Positions 1 to 8,323 are shown, counted from the stretch's first letter. The stretch: 64,000 bases of DNA from Clostridiales bacterium (GCA_012837965.1 DUQF01000026.1:124001-188000); one strand, 5' to 3'. Notes: generated by a model from the sequence alone, not told the origin. Made by a program: numbers and translations.

Positions 1-80
1 TTAATCATCCCAATCGCTTCTTGTGTTTCATACAGGGAGAGTAGGGGCTTATATTCTTGTTGACCAAGTGCTAAAGGCAT
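1..80 (-). CDS. asnA: Aspartate--ammonia ligase, N-terminal fragment
   Basis: The gene runs off the left edge; only about 26 codons are present. They read MPLALGQQEYKPL followed by SLYETQEAIGMIK, which resembles the start of Firmicutes AsnA (pattern Y-x-P-x-LSL-x-ET-x-x-AI). AsnA makes asparagine from aspartate, ammonia and ATP in the cytoplasm. The ATG at 78-80 has an AAGGAGG ribosome binding site at 88-94, seven bases away, which fixes the start. It lies downstream of the EF-G-like gene on the same strand, separated from it by an intrinsic terminator. The assignment rests on a short N-terminus, so confidence is moderate. Confidence 0.6.
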   Translation of the reverse strand, partial: MPLALGQQEYKPLLSLYETQEAIGMI

Positions 81-175
81 GGGATATCCTCCTTCAAAGA
101 ATGCTTCATTATAGGGGGCAAAAACGAGCTTTGTCAATTTAGTGGCAGGAAAGGGCTGTTTTTTTGCTGTTTATA

Positions 176-208
176 AGAAAAAACCGCAGCACCCTTGAAT
201 GCTGCGGT
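176..208 (-). terminator. Intrinsic terminator after the EF-G-like gene
   Basis: A 9-bp perfect stem (183-191 with 200-208) with an 8-base loop is followed, on the minus strand, by a run of Ts (178-183). It sits 18 bases past the stop codon of the EF-G-like gene and before the asnA start. Confidence 0.85.
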
Positions 209-225
209 CAAAAAGTTTGTGAAGA

Positions 226-2307
226 TTAATCCTCGTCGTCCTCGTCCTTTTCGGCGCTTTCGATAACCTTTTGCGCCACATCGGCGGGCACTTCCTCATA
301 GCGCTCAAAGGCGGTGGTGAATGAGCCTCTTGCCTGGGTCATGGAACGAAGGTCGGTGGCATACTTGGCCATTTCACTCATGGGAACCTCGGCAATGACT
401 TGCTGTTGCCCGTCAACCTGGTTCATGCCCATGATGCGGCCACGGCGCTTGGACACATCGCCCATCACATCGCCCATGTACTCATCGGGAACCAGCACCT
501 CGACCCGCAGGATAGGTTCAAGCAGAACAGGGGATGCCTCCTTACAGCCTTTTCTGTAGGCGATGCGGGCGGCAGTCTTAAAGGCCATTTCAGAAGAGTC
601 TACCGAGTGGGAGCTGCCGTCATAGAGCTTGGCGCGAAGGCCAACCATCGGGTAACCGGCCAAAACGCCCTTGACGATGTTTTCCCTCAGGCCCTTTTCC
701 ACGGCGGGGATAAAGTTGCGAGGCACGGCGCCGCCGACAACCGCATCGACAAACTCAAACTCGATGTTGGTATCGCCAATAGGGCTGAATTCAATCCAGA
801 CGTCGCCAAACTGACCGTGGCCACCGGTTTGCTTTTTATGGCGGCCCTGGCAGGAAACGGTCTTGCGGATGGTCTCCCGGTAGGGGATACGAGGATCACG
901 CAATTCGGCCGTCGCGCCAAACTTGGATAGGAGCTTGGCGGTGGTAATATCGATATGCAGCTCGCCCTGACCCGACAGAATGGTTTCGGAAGTTTCGGCG
1001 TTCTTTTCAAGGCGCATGGAGGGGTCTTCTTCCATCAGGCGGTTAAGTCCGGTAAAGACCTTGTCTTCTTCGCCCTGCTTGGCGGCGAATACAGCCTTGG
1101 AAAGGCCGGGTTCGGGATACTCAATACCCGGGTAGCTGATAGAACTGGCCGCATCGCATAGGGTATCACCGGTGGCTGTAGTGGATAATTTAGACAGCGC
1201 ACCGATATCGCCCGCGTTAAGCAATTGGGTGGAGAGTTGCCTTTTGCCCCTTAAAATGAATAGACCACCGGATTTTTCCTGCTTGTCCTTGGTTGAGTTA
1301 TACAGGGCAGTCTGCGGGGTAATGGAGCCGCTCTTGACCTTAAACAAGCTGAGCTTGCCGACAAAGGGGTCGGATATGGTCTTAAACACAAAGGCGCTGA
1401 AAGGCTCATCGTTACTGCAGGCGCGTTCTACCGGTTCGTCAGTCTTGGGATTAACGCCTACAGCCTTGCTGTTTTCAGGGCTGTTCAGGTATTTTTTGAT
1501 AACTCGCATAAGGCTTTCGATACCGATGCCTTGGGTAGCGGAAACAGCGACCACAGGCACGATTGTGCCGGCGGCCATGCCTTGCAGGAAACCTTGGGCG
1601 ATTTCATCCGGGGTCAGGAAGCCCTGATCAAAGTATTTTTCGATCAGCTCATCGTCGTTTTCGGCGGCGGCTTCGGTAATTTCTTCGTTATATTGGGCGA
1701 TGATGTCGTTTAAGCTTTCGGGAACGGGCACTTCTTTAAGGTTTTTTCCAGAGCCTTCAAAGGCCACATTTTCAAGGATGTTCACAACGCCCTTAAAGTC
1801 GGGGCCGTAACCGATGGGGATAATCAGCGGCACAACGCTATTGCCATAGCGCTCTCGAAGATCGTCCAGTACTTTTTTAAAGTCGGCATGATCCCTGTCC
1901 ATCTGGTTGACGATGAACATGCGGGCGACGTTGTTGTCAACGGCCATTTTCCAGGCTTTTTCAGCGCCGACGGACATGCCGCTAACGCCGTTGACCACGA
2001 TGCAAGCTGTTTCAACTACACGAAGGGCGCCAAGAGCTTCACCCACGAAATCAAAGTAGCCGGGGCAGTCGAGGATGTTGACTTTGGTTCCCCGCCATTC
2101 TACGGGCGCTACTGACGCGCTGATAGAGATACCGCGTTTGTGTTCTTCCGGGTCGTAGTCGGTCACGGTGGACCCGTCTTCTACCTTGCCTATCCGGTCA
2201 ATATGTCCGGCGGCGTATAGGATTGCCTCGGTTAACGTGGTTTTCCCCTCAGCGCCATGCCCCAGGAAGGCGATGTTACGAATGTCTTTTGTTAAATAGT
2301 CAGCCAT
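226..2307 (-). CDS. Elongation factor G-like translational GTPase
   Basis: This is a 693-residue EF-G paralogue of the group often annotated as EF-G-like or EF-G2; its exact cellular role is not settled. The P-loop GHGAEGKT is at residues 16-23, switch II reads DCPGYFDF at 80-87, and the base-recognition motif is NQMD at 134-137. Canonical EF-G has AHIDAGKT, DTPGHVDF and NKMD, so this is not the housekeeping fusA. In particular the switch II His is Tyr, which I believe is typical of this paralogue group. Domains II to V follow at normal length and the C-terminus is acidic. An upstream in-frame ATG exists at 2319, but GGGGG lies between it and the ATG at 2307, six bases before the latter, so I place the start at 2307. 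Confidence 0.85.
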   Translation of the reverse strand: MADYLTKDIRNIAFLGHGAEGKTTLTEAILYAAGHIDRIGKVEDGSTVTDYDPEEHKRGISISASVAPVEWRGTKVNILDCPGYFDFVGEALGALRVVETACIVVNGVSGMSVGAEKAWKMAVDNNVARMFIVNQMDRDHADFKKVLDDLRERYGNSVVPLIIPIGYGPDFKGVVNILENVAFEGSGKNLKEVPVPESLNDIIAQYNEEITEAAAENDDELIEKYFDQGFLTPDEIAQGFLQGMAAGTIVPVVAVSATQGIGIESLMRVIKKYLNSPENSKAVGVNPKTDEPVERACSNDEPFSAFVFKTISDPFVGKLSLFKVKSGSITPQTALYNSTKDKQEKSGGLFILRGKRQLSTQLLNAGDIGALSKLSTTATGDTLCDAASSISYPGIEYPEPGLSKAVFAAKQGEEDKVFTGLNRLMEEDPSMRLEKNAETSETILSGQGELHIDITTAKLLSKFGATAELRDPRIPYRETIRKTVSCQGRHKKQTGGHGQFGDVWIEFSPIGDTNIEFEFVDAVVGGAVPRNFIPAVEKGLRENIVKGVLAGYPMVGLRAKLYDGSSHSVDSSEMAFKTAARIAYRKGCKEASPVLLEPILRVEVLVPDEYMGDVMGDVSKRRGRIMGMNQVDGQQQVIAEVPMSEMAKYATDLRSMTQARGSFTTAFERYEEVPADVAQKVIESAEKDEDDED

Positions 2308-2343
2308 GTTTACCCCCATAATCTATTTTATCTTTCTATTTCC

Positions 2344-2392
2344 AGAATGATTTTACGGTCATCATTCTACCATATTTACGGGGTGCTGGCAA
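2344..2392 (-). promoter_or_regulatory. Promoter with overlapping inverted repeat, EF-G-like gene
   Basis: On the minus strand a -35 TTGCCA (2387-2392), a 17-bp spacer and an extended -10 TGGTAGAAT (TAGAAT at 2364-2369) precede the EF-G-like gene. A perfect 8-bp inverted repeat, AGAATGAT (2344-2351) and ATCATTCT (2361-2368) with a 9-base gap, covers the -10 and the start point. It could be a repressor operator or a 5' hairpin. Confidence 0.55.
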
Positions 2393-2505
2393 GCAAAGAA
2401 AAGGGAGAATGTCCTTGGCGACCAAGGCGCCCCAATCGCAACCGGAGGACAAAAGGCTTCTGTCAGCCGCATGACGAATAGAAATTGCAAAGAAAATTAA
2501 AAATT

Positions 2506-2532
2506 TTAGCACTCAATGTTTAAGAGTGCTAA
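2506..2532 (+). promoter_or_regulatory. CIRCE operator (HrcA binding site) of hsp20
   Basis: TTAGCACTC (2506-2514), nine bases, then GAGTGCTAA (2524-2532): an exact match to the CIRCE consensus bound by the heat-shock repressor HrcA. A -10 TATAAT lies just downstream at 2541-2546, so HrcA bound here would cover the promoter of the Hsp20 gene. Confidence 0.95.
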
Positions 2533-2644
2533 AACCTGTGTATAATATAGTAGGACGATAAGGAAAGCGGTTGAAGTAAATCGCAGCATCAGCGTTCAAG
2601 GCAGAGGCGGTGAACCGCCATAGATTATAAGGAGGTTTTATTGT

Positions 2645-3082
2645 ATGTTTATGCCCAGTATTTTTACAGAAAATTTGTTTGATAATTGGTTCAACTTCCC
2701 CCGCGCCAGGGACGTAAGGCAAAGGCTGTACGGCAAGGAAGCCGCACATGAAATGCGAACGGACGTTAAAGAGCATGAAGACCGTTTTGAACTATCCATT
2801 GACTTGCCCGGTTTCCGCAAGGAAGATATAGATGTTACTTTGGAAAACGGCTACTTGAGCATTTGCGCCACCAAAGAAGACAACAACGAAGAGAAGTCTG
2901 ATGAAGGCAAGCTCATTCGCAGGGAGCGCTTCTGCGGTACCATGCAGCGCAGCTTTTATGTGGGAGATGTACTCACCGAAGAAGACATTGGCGCCAAGTT
3001 TGAAAACGGCGTACTTGAACTGAACATTCCCAAGAAGGAAAAACGGCTGCCCGAAAAGAAAACCATTTTAATCGAAGGCTAA
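2645..3082 (+). CDS. Hsp20/alpha-crystallin small heat shock protein
   Basis: A 145-residue ATP-independent holdase that binds unfolding proteins in the cytoplasm. The alpha-crystallin domain spans about residues 35-135, with the typical LPGFRKEDI segment near residue 56 and the A-x-x-x-n-GVL-type segment FENGVLELNIPKKE near the end. Length is usual for bacterial Hsp20. The ATG at 2645 has an AAGGAGG site at 2629-2635, nine bases upstream; a second ATG two codons later is possible but less well spaced. It is a single-gene unit, bounded by a CIRCE operator upstream and a terminator downstream. Control by HrcA is strongly predicted from the perfect operator. Confidence 0.93.
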   Translation: MFMPSIFTENLFDNWFNFPRARDVRQRLYGKEAAHEMRTDVKEHEDRFELSIDLPGFRKEDIDVTLENGYLSICATKEDNNEEKSDEGKLIRRERFCGTMQRSFYVGDVLTEEDIGAKFENGVLELNIPKKEKRLPEKKTILIEG

Positions 3083-3100
3083 GCCATATATCAAACAACA

Positions 3101-3126
3101 GGCCCTGCTTATGCGGGGTCTTTTTT
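3101..3126 (+). terminator. Intrinsic terminator after hsp20
   Basis: GGCCCTGC-ttat-GCGGGGTC (with one G-T pair) followed by six Ts, 18 bases after the hsp20 stop. Confidence 0.85.
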
Positions 3127-3249
3127 GCTGTTCAAGCTTATATCTGAGTGATGATTGACAAATCAATAAAAAATTTCCTTGCGGGAAACTTATTTTTCTG
3201 ATACATTCAATAGACTTCCTGCCACTTTGCGTTTACAATACGAGTAAAG

Positions 3250-3585
3250 ATGCAAAGCGGTCTTGCGGAGTTGTTTGACATGGGGGTTTATAGGCAATAT
3301 GCTCCTTTTATTGACTTGGCTGTTCATGAAAAGGACGTTGAGGAAACCAAGCGATTAATACGGCTGCTGATTGAAAACAGCCATTCTCTAACTACTTTTA
3401 CCCAGTCGCCACTATATACTCATCTACCCCAAAAATCAATGGAACCTGCATTTGTGGAGCGTGTCAAGGCGGGTTTAATCAGGAGCTTCACCGATGAAGA
3501 AGATTTTGCTTATATGCAAGGGGATGCTTATTGGGAAGATTTAAAAAATATCGCTCAAAGTTGCTGTACGGAAGAAAGGAAGTAA
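3250..3585 (+). CDS. Small protein of unknown function
   Basis: A 111-residue soluble, mostly helical-looking protein with no signal peptide or membrane segment; I do not recognise a family. It is rich in charged residues and ends in two adjacent cysteines (CCTEERK). It stops three bases before the next gene, an acetyltransferase, so the two are probably co-transcribed and may act together. The start at 3250 has no strong ribosome binding site; the ATG at 3280, preceded by GCGGAG, is an alternative. An in-frame stop at 3211-3213 rules out a long N-terminal extension. Confidence 0.6.
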   Translation: MQSGLAELFDMGVYRQYAPFIDLAVHEKDVEETKRLIRLLIENSHSLTTFTQSPLYTHLPQKSMEPAFVERVKAGLIRSFTDEEDFAYMQGDAYWEDLKNIAQSCCTEERK

Positions 3586-3588
3586 AAA

Positions 3589-4386
3589 ATGGATCATCAA
3601 ATCGATAAAAGAGATTTGAACTTACTCAAAAAAGACCGATATACCTTTGCGGTTCTTTCCCGCATCTTGGGCAAGCCATGCCGTCTTGTTTTAACGGATC
3701 ATGAAAAATTAATCATTTGCCACTCGGGCAATCCTTTTCCTGTCTGGGTTTGGACGCCGGACAATCTAAGTTGTCAGGAAAAAGAACGGGCATGGAACAT
3801 TACTATGGAAGCCTGCCCATTAAAAGACGGGCATACCTATAACCTAAAATACGAGCTGGCGGAGTATTTTATTCAAAAAACAAAGGGGTGGGAGCTTTCT
3901 GTTCTTACGAACTTATTTGCTTATGATTGCCCGCAAAGCATCGTTCCTACCATCAAGGTGGATGGAGGTTTGTATATTTGCACGATGGAAGATTTGGAAG
4001 AGGCGACGGACTTTCTTCTCCGTTTTGGCAGGGAACTTAATGTTCATACGGAGGATAGAGACCGCAAGCGTGAAAAGGCGGTCGAGTGTATCAGCGGTAA
4101 CAGGTTTTTTCTTTGGCATGACGCTTCAGGCAAGTCGGTGGCAAGCTGTTACTATAACCTAAGCGATGACCTTGCCTGCTTGGCGGGCGTGTATACCCTG
4201 CCCGAATATCGCCGGAAACATTATGCCCAGAACTTGGTCTATGAAGTAAGCGAGCTTGCTCGGGGCAAAGGCTACATGCCCATGCTTTATACTGATGCAG
4301 ACTATGCCGCCTCCAATGCTTGCTACATGCAAGTCGGTTACGCATTAAAAGGTAAGCTGTGTACGATTGGTTCTGTAAAGGAGTAA
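3589..4386 (+). CDS. GNAT-family N-acetyltransferase
   Basis: 265 residues. The first ~120 form an unassigned N-terminal region; the C-terminal half is a GNAT fold that transfers acetyl from acetyl-CoA to an unknown amine. The motif A region reads LAGVYTLPEYRRKHYAQNL (about 193-211): the usual R/Q-x-x-G-x-G/A pyrophosphate loop appears as RRKHYA, so Gly is replaced by His. The final strand (YTDADYAASNACYMQVGY) is typical of GNAT motif B, with an N-x-x-x-Y-x-x-x-G-like pattern. GGAAG precedes the ATG closely. Likely in an operon with the small upstream gene. Confidence 0.75.
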   Translation: MDHQIDKRDLNLLKKDRYTFAVLSRILGKPCRLVLTDHEKLIICHSGNPFPVWVWTPDNLSCQEKERAWNITMEACPLKDGHTYNLKYELAEYFIQKTKGWELSVLTNLFAYDCPQSIVPTIKVDGGLYICTMEDLEEATDFLLRFGRELNVHTEDRDRKREKAVECISGNRFFLWHDASGKSVASCYYNLSDDLACLAGVYTLPEYRRKHYAQNLVYEVSELARGKGYMPMLYTDADYAASNACYMQVGYALKGKLCTIGSVKE

Positions 4387-4620
4387 TTTTCTGTCGTTAA
4401 ACAGAACCACCATGATCATGGAGGTTTATGGTACAAAGACTGAGGGGCTGACCACGGCTGCAGCGCTGTAGGCTTGTTGTGTAAGCCTGTTGTCCGGCCG
4501 GCTGGCGGAGGCGCTTTACCCATACAGGATGGGGGATAGGTGCGAGTCCATCGCCAATAGTTATCCTACATAATATGTAACATGTGTTTTTTACGTTGCG
4601 AAGATGTTTTTCTAGAAGCT
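4387..4620. other. Gene-free stretch with nested inverted repeats
   Basis: No convincing gene. It holds several short complementary arms: TTCTGT/ACAGAA just after the acetyltransferase stop, AGGCTT/AAGCCT near 4470-4490, a CCGGCCGG palindrome near 4497, CCAT/ATGG near 4520, and GGATA/TATCC enclosing GGTG/CGCC at about 4533-4566. It is richer in G and C than the flanking intergenic DNA. This could be a structured RNA or remnant of an element, but I cannot match it to a known family. Confidence 0.3.
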
Positions 4621-4623
4621 ATA

Positions 4624-5118
4624 TTACCGTTCTAATACCATTTCCAGCTCAATTAATTGACCGCCAATTACATCTTGTTTGATTTTTTTGCCTGTAAACC
4701 GAAAGCCCTTCTGCTTATAAAAACGAATGGCTTTTTCATTGCTTTCAAGTACAAACAGTAAAATTGGGCTCGGAGGCAGAATATCAATACACTCGTTTAA
4801 TAATGCCGTACCAATTCCTAATTTTTGATGTTTTTCGAGCACATACAATCCTACGATTTCACAGGATGGCTGGATGCTTACAAAGCTTCTTGATACGGGA
4901 AGAAAAGAAATAAAGCCGACGACTTGCTCATCTGCCAAGGCAGCGAGAGTGTTTTCAGGGTATTGATAGGCTATCTTTCTGCAATTTTCAAAACTCATCC
5001 GCTCCAAGAGAGCGTCCGGCACCAAGCCTTGGTAGGTTTCCTGCCAAGCGGTATGGTGGACGAAAGCTCTGCCGTCTTTTTCCTTATTCGTTTCACATTT
5101 TTTAATGATCAGGTTCAT
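4624..5118 (-). CDS. GNAT-family N-acetyltransferase
   Basis: A 164-residue protein with a complete GNAT core. The acetyl-CoA loop HQKLGIGTALLNE (about residues 100-112) keeps the Q-x-x-G-x-G/A pattern, and SNEKAIRFYKQKGFRFTG near the end is the typical last-motif Asn/Tyr region. The substrate is unknown; the layout resembles small-molecule or ribosomal-protein acetyltransferases. An in-frame ATG lies nine codons further upstream, but GAGGAA sits just before the ATG at 5118, which I take as the start. It is convergent with the preceding acetyltransferase, and the two are not close in sequence, so they are not a recent duplication. Confidence 0.82.
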   Translation of the reverse strand: MNLIIKKCETNKEKDGRAFVHHTAWQETYQGLVPDALLERMSFENCRKIAYQYPENTLAALADEQVVGFISFLPVSRSFVSIQPSCEIVGLYVLEKHQKLGIGTALLNECIDILPPSPILLFVLESNEKAIRFYKQKGFRFTGKKIKQDVIGGQLIELEMVLER

Positions 5119-5195
5119 ATAAATTCCTCGATGGATTCCACTCATTTTATGTAATGGATTAAAATAGTGCAGATGCTTTTTTCATCATCGCTGTT

Positions 5196-5693
5196 TTACA
5201 TGATATAAAACAACACCGAGTAACCTTTTTGGGCTGCATTCAAATAAAAGTCTTTCAGGGGCGAGAAGTATCCATAGACGTAGTCAAAAAAGTCGTCCTC
5301 TTCTTCACCCGGGTGTAAGGGGTAGATGGCCGCATCAAGCATCGCTTGGTAGTCGTACATCGCCTTGATTTTTTCTTCCGTCAGCGTTTGCAGATAGCCT
5401 GACGCTTCCCGCACCTGCTCGGGGTGCAGGAAAAATGCGCCGTAGTCCGTTTCAATTGCGCAGGCATTGATGTCCCTGAGGGGGACGACATAGCCCATCG
5501 GAGTTTCGCCTTCATAGGCCTTTTGGCAAAGCAGGAAGTGAATGGCTTGCCAGCATTTATCCACATCGATGAACTGATGTTCGCTTTCACCGCTTAGCGC
5601 GGCGCGTTCAAGCTCAAACACGTCGGTTTCACCGCTTATTAGGGCTTGCAGGCTGCTTTCGTCTACCGAAAGGAAGTTGCCGATCATGCTCAT
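5196..5693 (-). CDS. DUF1877 family protein (YfbM-like)
   Basis: 165 residues. The opening MSMIGNFLSV and the segment DVDKCWQAIHFLL (about 43-55) are hallmarks of DUF1877, the family of E. coli YfbM; its function is unknown. No signal peptide or membrane segment. The start is well supported by AGGAGG five bases before the ATG at 5693. It is followed on the same strand by an ABC-2 exporter whose permease ends upstream of it, with an interval of about 60 bases, so co-transcription with the exporter is possible. Confidence 0.78.
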   Translation of the reverse strand: MSMIGNFLSVDESSLQALISGETDVFELERAALSGESEHQFIDVDKCWQAIHFLLCQKAYEGETPMGYVVPLRDINACAIETDYGAFFLHPEQVREASGYLQTLTEEKIKAMYDYQAMLDAAIYPLHPGEEEDDFFDYVYGYFSPLKDFYLNAAQKGYSVLFYIM

Positions 5694-5754
5694 GGGGCCT
5701 CCTAAAAATCGAAACAGTTTTTCAAATAGAAAAGGGGGGACATTTTTTATCTGT

Positions 5755-6555
5755 TTACAGGGACATATCCTTTTTACAGTAAATGATGCCCCCTAATAGA
5801 TACAGAGCAATTGCCCCGATAAACAAGATGATGGGGCCGATAAAAGCACCCGCTTCTTTGGCTACAATGCTGTCAGGGTCAAAGAGTGTAAAAAAAGTGA
5901 AATACTTGAACATTTTCGCCTTTTTGCCAGCATTTGCCAGCATTTGAAAGATGTACATGAGAGTCGGGATTCCCGCCCCGAATGCCAGGCTGTAGTTGCT
6001 TTGTGAAAAGATGCAGGAAGATAAAAAACAAATGCCTGCAATCAAAAAGTGCAAAAATAACAGCCCTAAATTAAGCCTGAGCAGGTCAGCTACCAACAGT
6101 TCTTGGGGATACTTATAGCCGATTACAATAAGTTCAAGTACAGTGGTATAGAGCATCAATAGGCATACCCCGCTCAGGAGTGCTGATAGCTGTGTGATCA
6201 CGATGGTTCTTCTTTTAACAGGCGCGGCTAAAAGCACGGCCATGGAACCGCTGTCCACATACTTGGCGATCAGGTCGTTTGCCCGCAAGATGGAATAGAT
6301 CATCGGGAAAATAATCAGAACTGCCCCATAAAGGTACGAAACCATAAAGCCTAAGAGGGTGGTGGAGCCGGCCTTCATGCCCACAGCCGCCATTAAGCCC
6401 GGCATCATGGCATAAAAGCCGTCTAACATTTTCATCATTTTAGGGTCATAGAATCCGATGATAATGACCATGTACATGGTGAGGACAGCCATGAAAAACA
6501 GCAGCATGTTGATGCTTTTTTTCATTTCCCGCCGGTACAGCGTTCCGTTAATCAT
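5755..6555 (-). CDS. ABC-2 type transporter permease
   Basis: 266 residues with six predicted membrane helices and a short N-terminal cytoplasmic stretch (MINGTLYRREMKKS), the layout of ABC-2 permeases that export drugs, lipids or peptides. The start codon overlaps the stop of the ATPase gene (ATGA at 6552-6555), so translation is coupled and the two proteins form one exporter. The cargo cannot be inferred; no lantibiotic, bacteriocin or two-component genes are adjacent. Confidence 0.82.
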   Translation of the reverse strand: MINGTLYRREMKKSINMLLFFMAVLTMYMVIIIGFYDPKMMKMLDGFYAMMPGLMAAVGMKAGSTTLLGFMVSYLYGAVLIIFPMIYSILRANDLIAKYVDSGSMAVLLAAPVKRRTIVITQLSALLSGVCLLMLYTTVLELIVIGYKYPQELLVADLLRLNLGLLFLHFLIAGICFLSSCIFSQSNYSLAFGAGIPTLMYIFQMLANAGKKAKMFKYFTFFTLFDPDSIVAKEAGAFIGPIILFIGAIALYLLGGIIYCKKDMSL

Positions 6556-7367
6556 GCTTGGCCCCCTTCATAATAATCCATGAAAATGCTTTCAAGCTTT
6601 TGCTTTGAAGTGATGGTCACATTTACACCCGACGCGACACCGTCAAAATCTTTGGCGAAAGATGCCGCTTCTTCGGGGGTGCTTAGTGTCAGGTGATAGG
6701 TGCGTACATGCCGCTGCCGCAGCGTTTCCGCCGAATCCACGGTCACCAGCTTTCCGTTTCGGATGATGCCGATGCGGTCACAGGTACGCTCTACCTCCTC
6801 AAAAATATGGCTGGAGAGAAGAACAGTTTTTCCTTTTGTTTTTTCCTCATCAATCAGTTCAACAAAGCGATTTTGCATTAAAGGGTCCAGGCCGCTGGAG
6901 GGTTCGTCCAAAATCAAAATCTCCGGGTCGTGCATGAAAGCGGTAACAATGCCCAGTTTCTGCTTCATTCCCTTGCTCATCTTTTTGATTTTTCCCTTGG
7001 GGTCCAGTTCAAAGCGATTGAGCAGATCCTTTTGCTTTTGAGCGTTCGATATTCCTCTATACTTCGATACGAAATTTAAAAATTCCGTTCCCGTCATATC
7101 GTCAAAGAAATGAATTTCGCCGGAGATATAGCCAAGGTTTTTTTGTATTTTCGCGCTTTCTTTCCAGCAATCAAGGCCGCAAATCGTACAGGTGCCGGAC
7201 TTGCTTTGAATAAATCCCATCAGGTGCCTGATGGCTGTTGTTTTTCCTGCACCGTTAGGGCCAAGAAAACCAAACACCTCACCTTTGTTCACCTGAAAAG
7301 AGACATTGAAGATTCCTTTTCCTTCACCGTAATCTCTTGTAAGGTTTTTAATCTCAATGACACGCAT
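6552..7367 (-). CDS. ABC transporter ATP-binding protein (exporter type)
   Basis: 271 residues, CcmA/DrrA-like. Walker A GPNGAGKTT (about 34-42), signature MSKGMKQKL (about 129-137), Walker B LILDEPSSGLDP, and H-loop LSSHIFEE are all intact, so it should hydrolyse ATP. The C-terminal ~70 residues after the nucleotide-binding domain are the extension usual in this group. A GGAGAAAAG site precedes the ATG by five bases. It forms a two-gene unit with the permease downstream. No regulator gene lies next to it. Confidence 0.88.
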   Translation of the reverse strand: MRVIEIKNLTRDYGEGKGIFNVSFQVNKGEVFGFLGPNGAGKTTAIRHLMGFIQSKSGTCTICGLDCWKESAKIQKNLGYISGEIHFFDDMTGTEFLNFVSKYRGISNAQKQKDLLNRFELDPKGKIKKMSKGMKQKLGIVTAFMHDPEILILDEPSSGLDPLMQNRFVELIDEEKTKGKTVLLSSHIFEEVERTCDRIGIIRNGKLVTVDSAETLRQRHVRTYHLTLSTPEEAASFAKDFDGVASGVNVTITSKQKLESIFMDYYEGGQA

Positions 7368-7478
7368 AGGCTTTTCTCCATGTAAAGCTTTTACAGAGCA
7401 AAAGATTCGTTTTACTTGCTTAATCGCTTATTTTGAATGGCCGTTCCGCTGACCTTGCCAAGTAATTTCCTGAACAAT

Positions 7479-7513
7479 ACCCAACCTGTGGCTAAGACGA
7501 ACACAAGTTGGGT
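7479..7513. repeat. Imperfect 12-bp inverted repeat
   Basis: ACCCAACCTGTG (7479-7490) and CACAAGTTGGGT (7502-7513) pair with one mismatch around an 11-base gap. A run of As follows on the plus strand, so neither strand has the T-run of an intrinsic terminator. It lies between tatC and the ABC exporter, and may be an operator or an RNA hairpin in the tat 3' region. Confidence 0.5.
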
Positions 7514-7580
7514 AAAAAAAGAGCAATGAGTCGGTTTCTGAGCGGTTTTCTAAATCCCATCATGCACAAGAACGGATGGG

Positions 7581-8318
7581 TTATTTATCGGCTTTAGCTT
7601 TAGCAACTATACGCATCAGCTGCAAAGAAATTTCATACAGAGCCACCATGGGCAACAACAACATTAACTGACTTACAACGTCAGGCGGCGTCAAAATGGC
7701 GGCAACAACGCTAAGGCCAAGAATGACGTATTTACGGGATTTTGCGGCGCTTTCGTAGGTAAGCCAGCCCTTTCTTGCCATCATGTACATAACCACGGGC
7801 ATTTCAAACATGACTCCGAAAGGAAGCACAAAGGTAAGAACGAAGTTGAAGTATTCTTTCACGTTCCACAAGCTTTCGGCAACACCTTCGGCTGCCTCCC
7901 AAAACAAATCAACCGTTAGCGGGAAGATGACCAAGTAACAAAAGACAATGCCGGTGATAAATAGCAGCAGAGCGATAAAAAACAGTAGTTTAAACACACG
8001 TTTTTCATGCGGGTACAATGCCGGACGGACAAATGACCAGATTTGCCAGATAATAACAGGCATCGCCACCACCACGGCTCCCACCAAGCATACCTTGAAC
8101 TTCATGACCAGCGCGTCGGACACGGCGGTTGCCACCACCGGTATTCCACGCAATGTAACGGGCCTTAGGATGAAAGTGACAAGCGGTTCACAAAAGACAT
8201 AAAAAAGCACCACAAAAGCAACCAGCACCGCTACGACCGATATAAGCAATACCCGTCGCAGCGCGGTAATGTGGCTGATGATGCTTTGCTTCTTCTCCGT
8301 TGTTGTTTCTTGGGTCAC
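7581..8318 (-). CDS. tatC: Sec-independent protein translocase TatC
   Basis: 245 residues with six membrane helices. TatC is the receptor that recognises the twin-arginine signal and, with TatA/TatB, moves folded proteins across the inner membrane. The N-terminal cytoplasmic segment (SIISHITALRRVLL, with the usual HL-x-ELR-like element here as HITALRR), the conserved FVRPALYPHEKR loop after helix 2, and the PDVVSQ segment before helix 6 are present. It starts with GTG at 8318, five bases after the tatA stop, so it is the third gene of tatB-tatA-tatC. The proposed cargo is the Tat-signal ferredoxin encoded upstream on the same strand. Confidence 0.95.
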   Translation of the reverse strand: MTQETTTEKKQSIISHITALRRVLLISVVAVLVAFVVLFYVFCEPLVTFILRPVTLRGIPVVATAVSDALVMKFKVCLVGAVVVAMPVIIWQIWSFVRPALYPHEKRVFKLLFFIALLLFITGIVFCYLVIFPLTVDLFWEAAEGVAESLWNVKEYFNFVLTFVLPFGVMFEMPVVMYMMARKGWLTYESAAKSRKYVILGLSVVAAILTPPDVVSQLMLLLPMVALYEISLQLMRIVAKAKADK

Positions 8319-8323
8319 GGAGC

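Noticed and set aside
400..1627. Plus-strand open frames opposite the EF-G-like gene
   Set aside because: No start signals or domains; the minus strand codes a clear GTPase.
4525..4570. tRNA-like T-arm
   Set aside because: The segment GGTGCGAGTCCATC resembles a T-arm, but no acceptor, D-arm or anticodon arm can be built around it.
7479..7513. Intrinsic terminator of the tat operon
   Set aside because: The stem is good, but the T-run lies before, not after, it on the minus strand, and an A-run follows on the plus strand.
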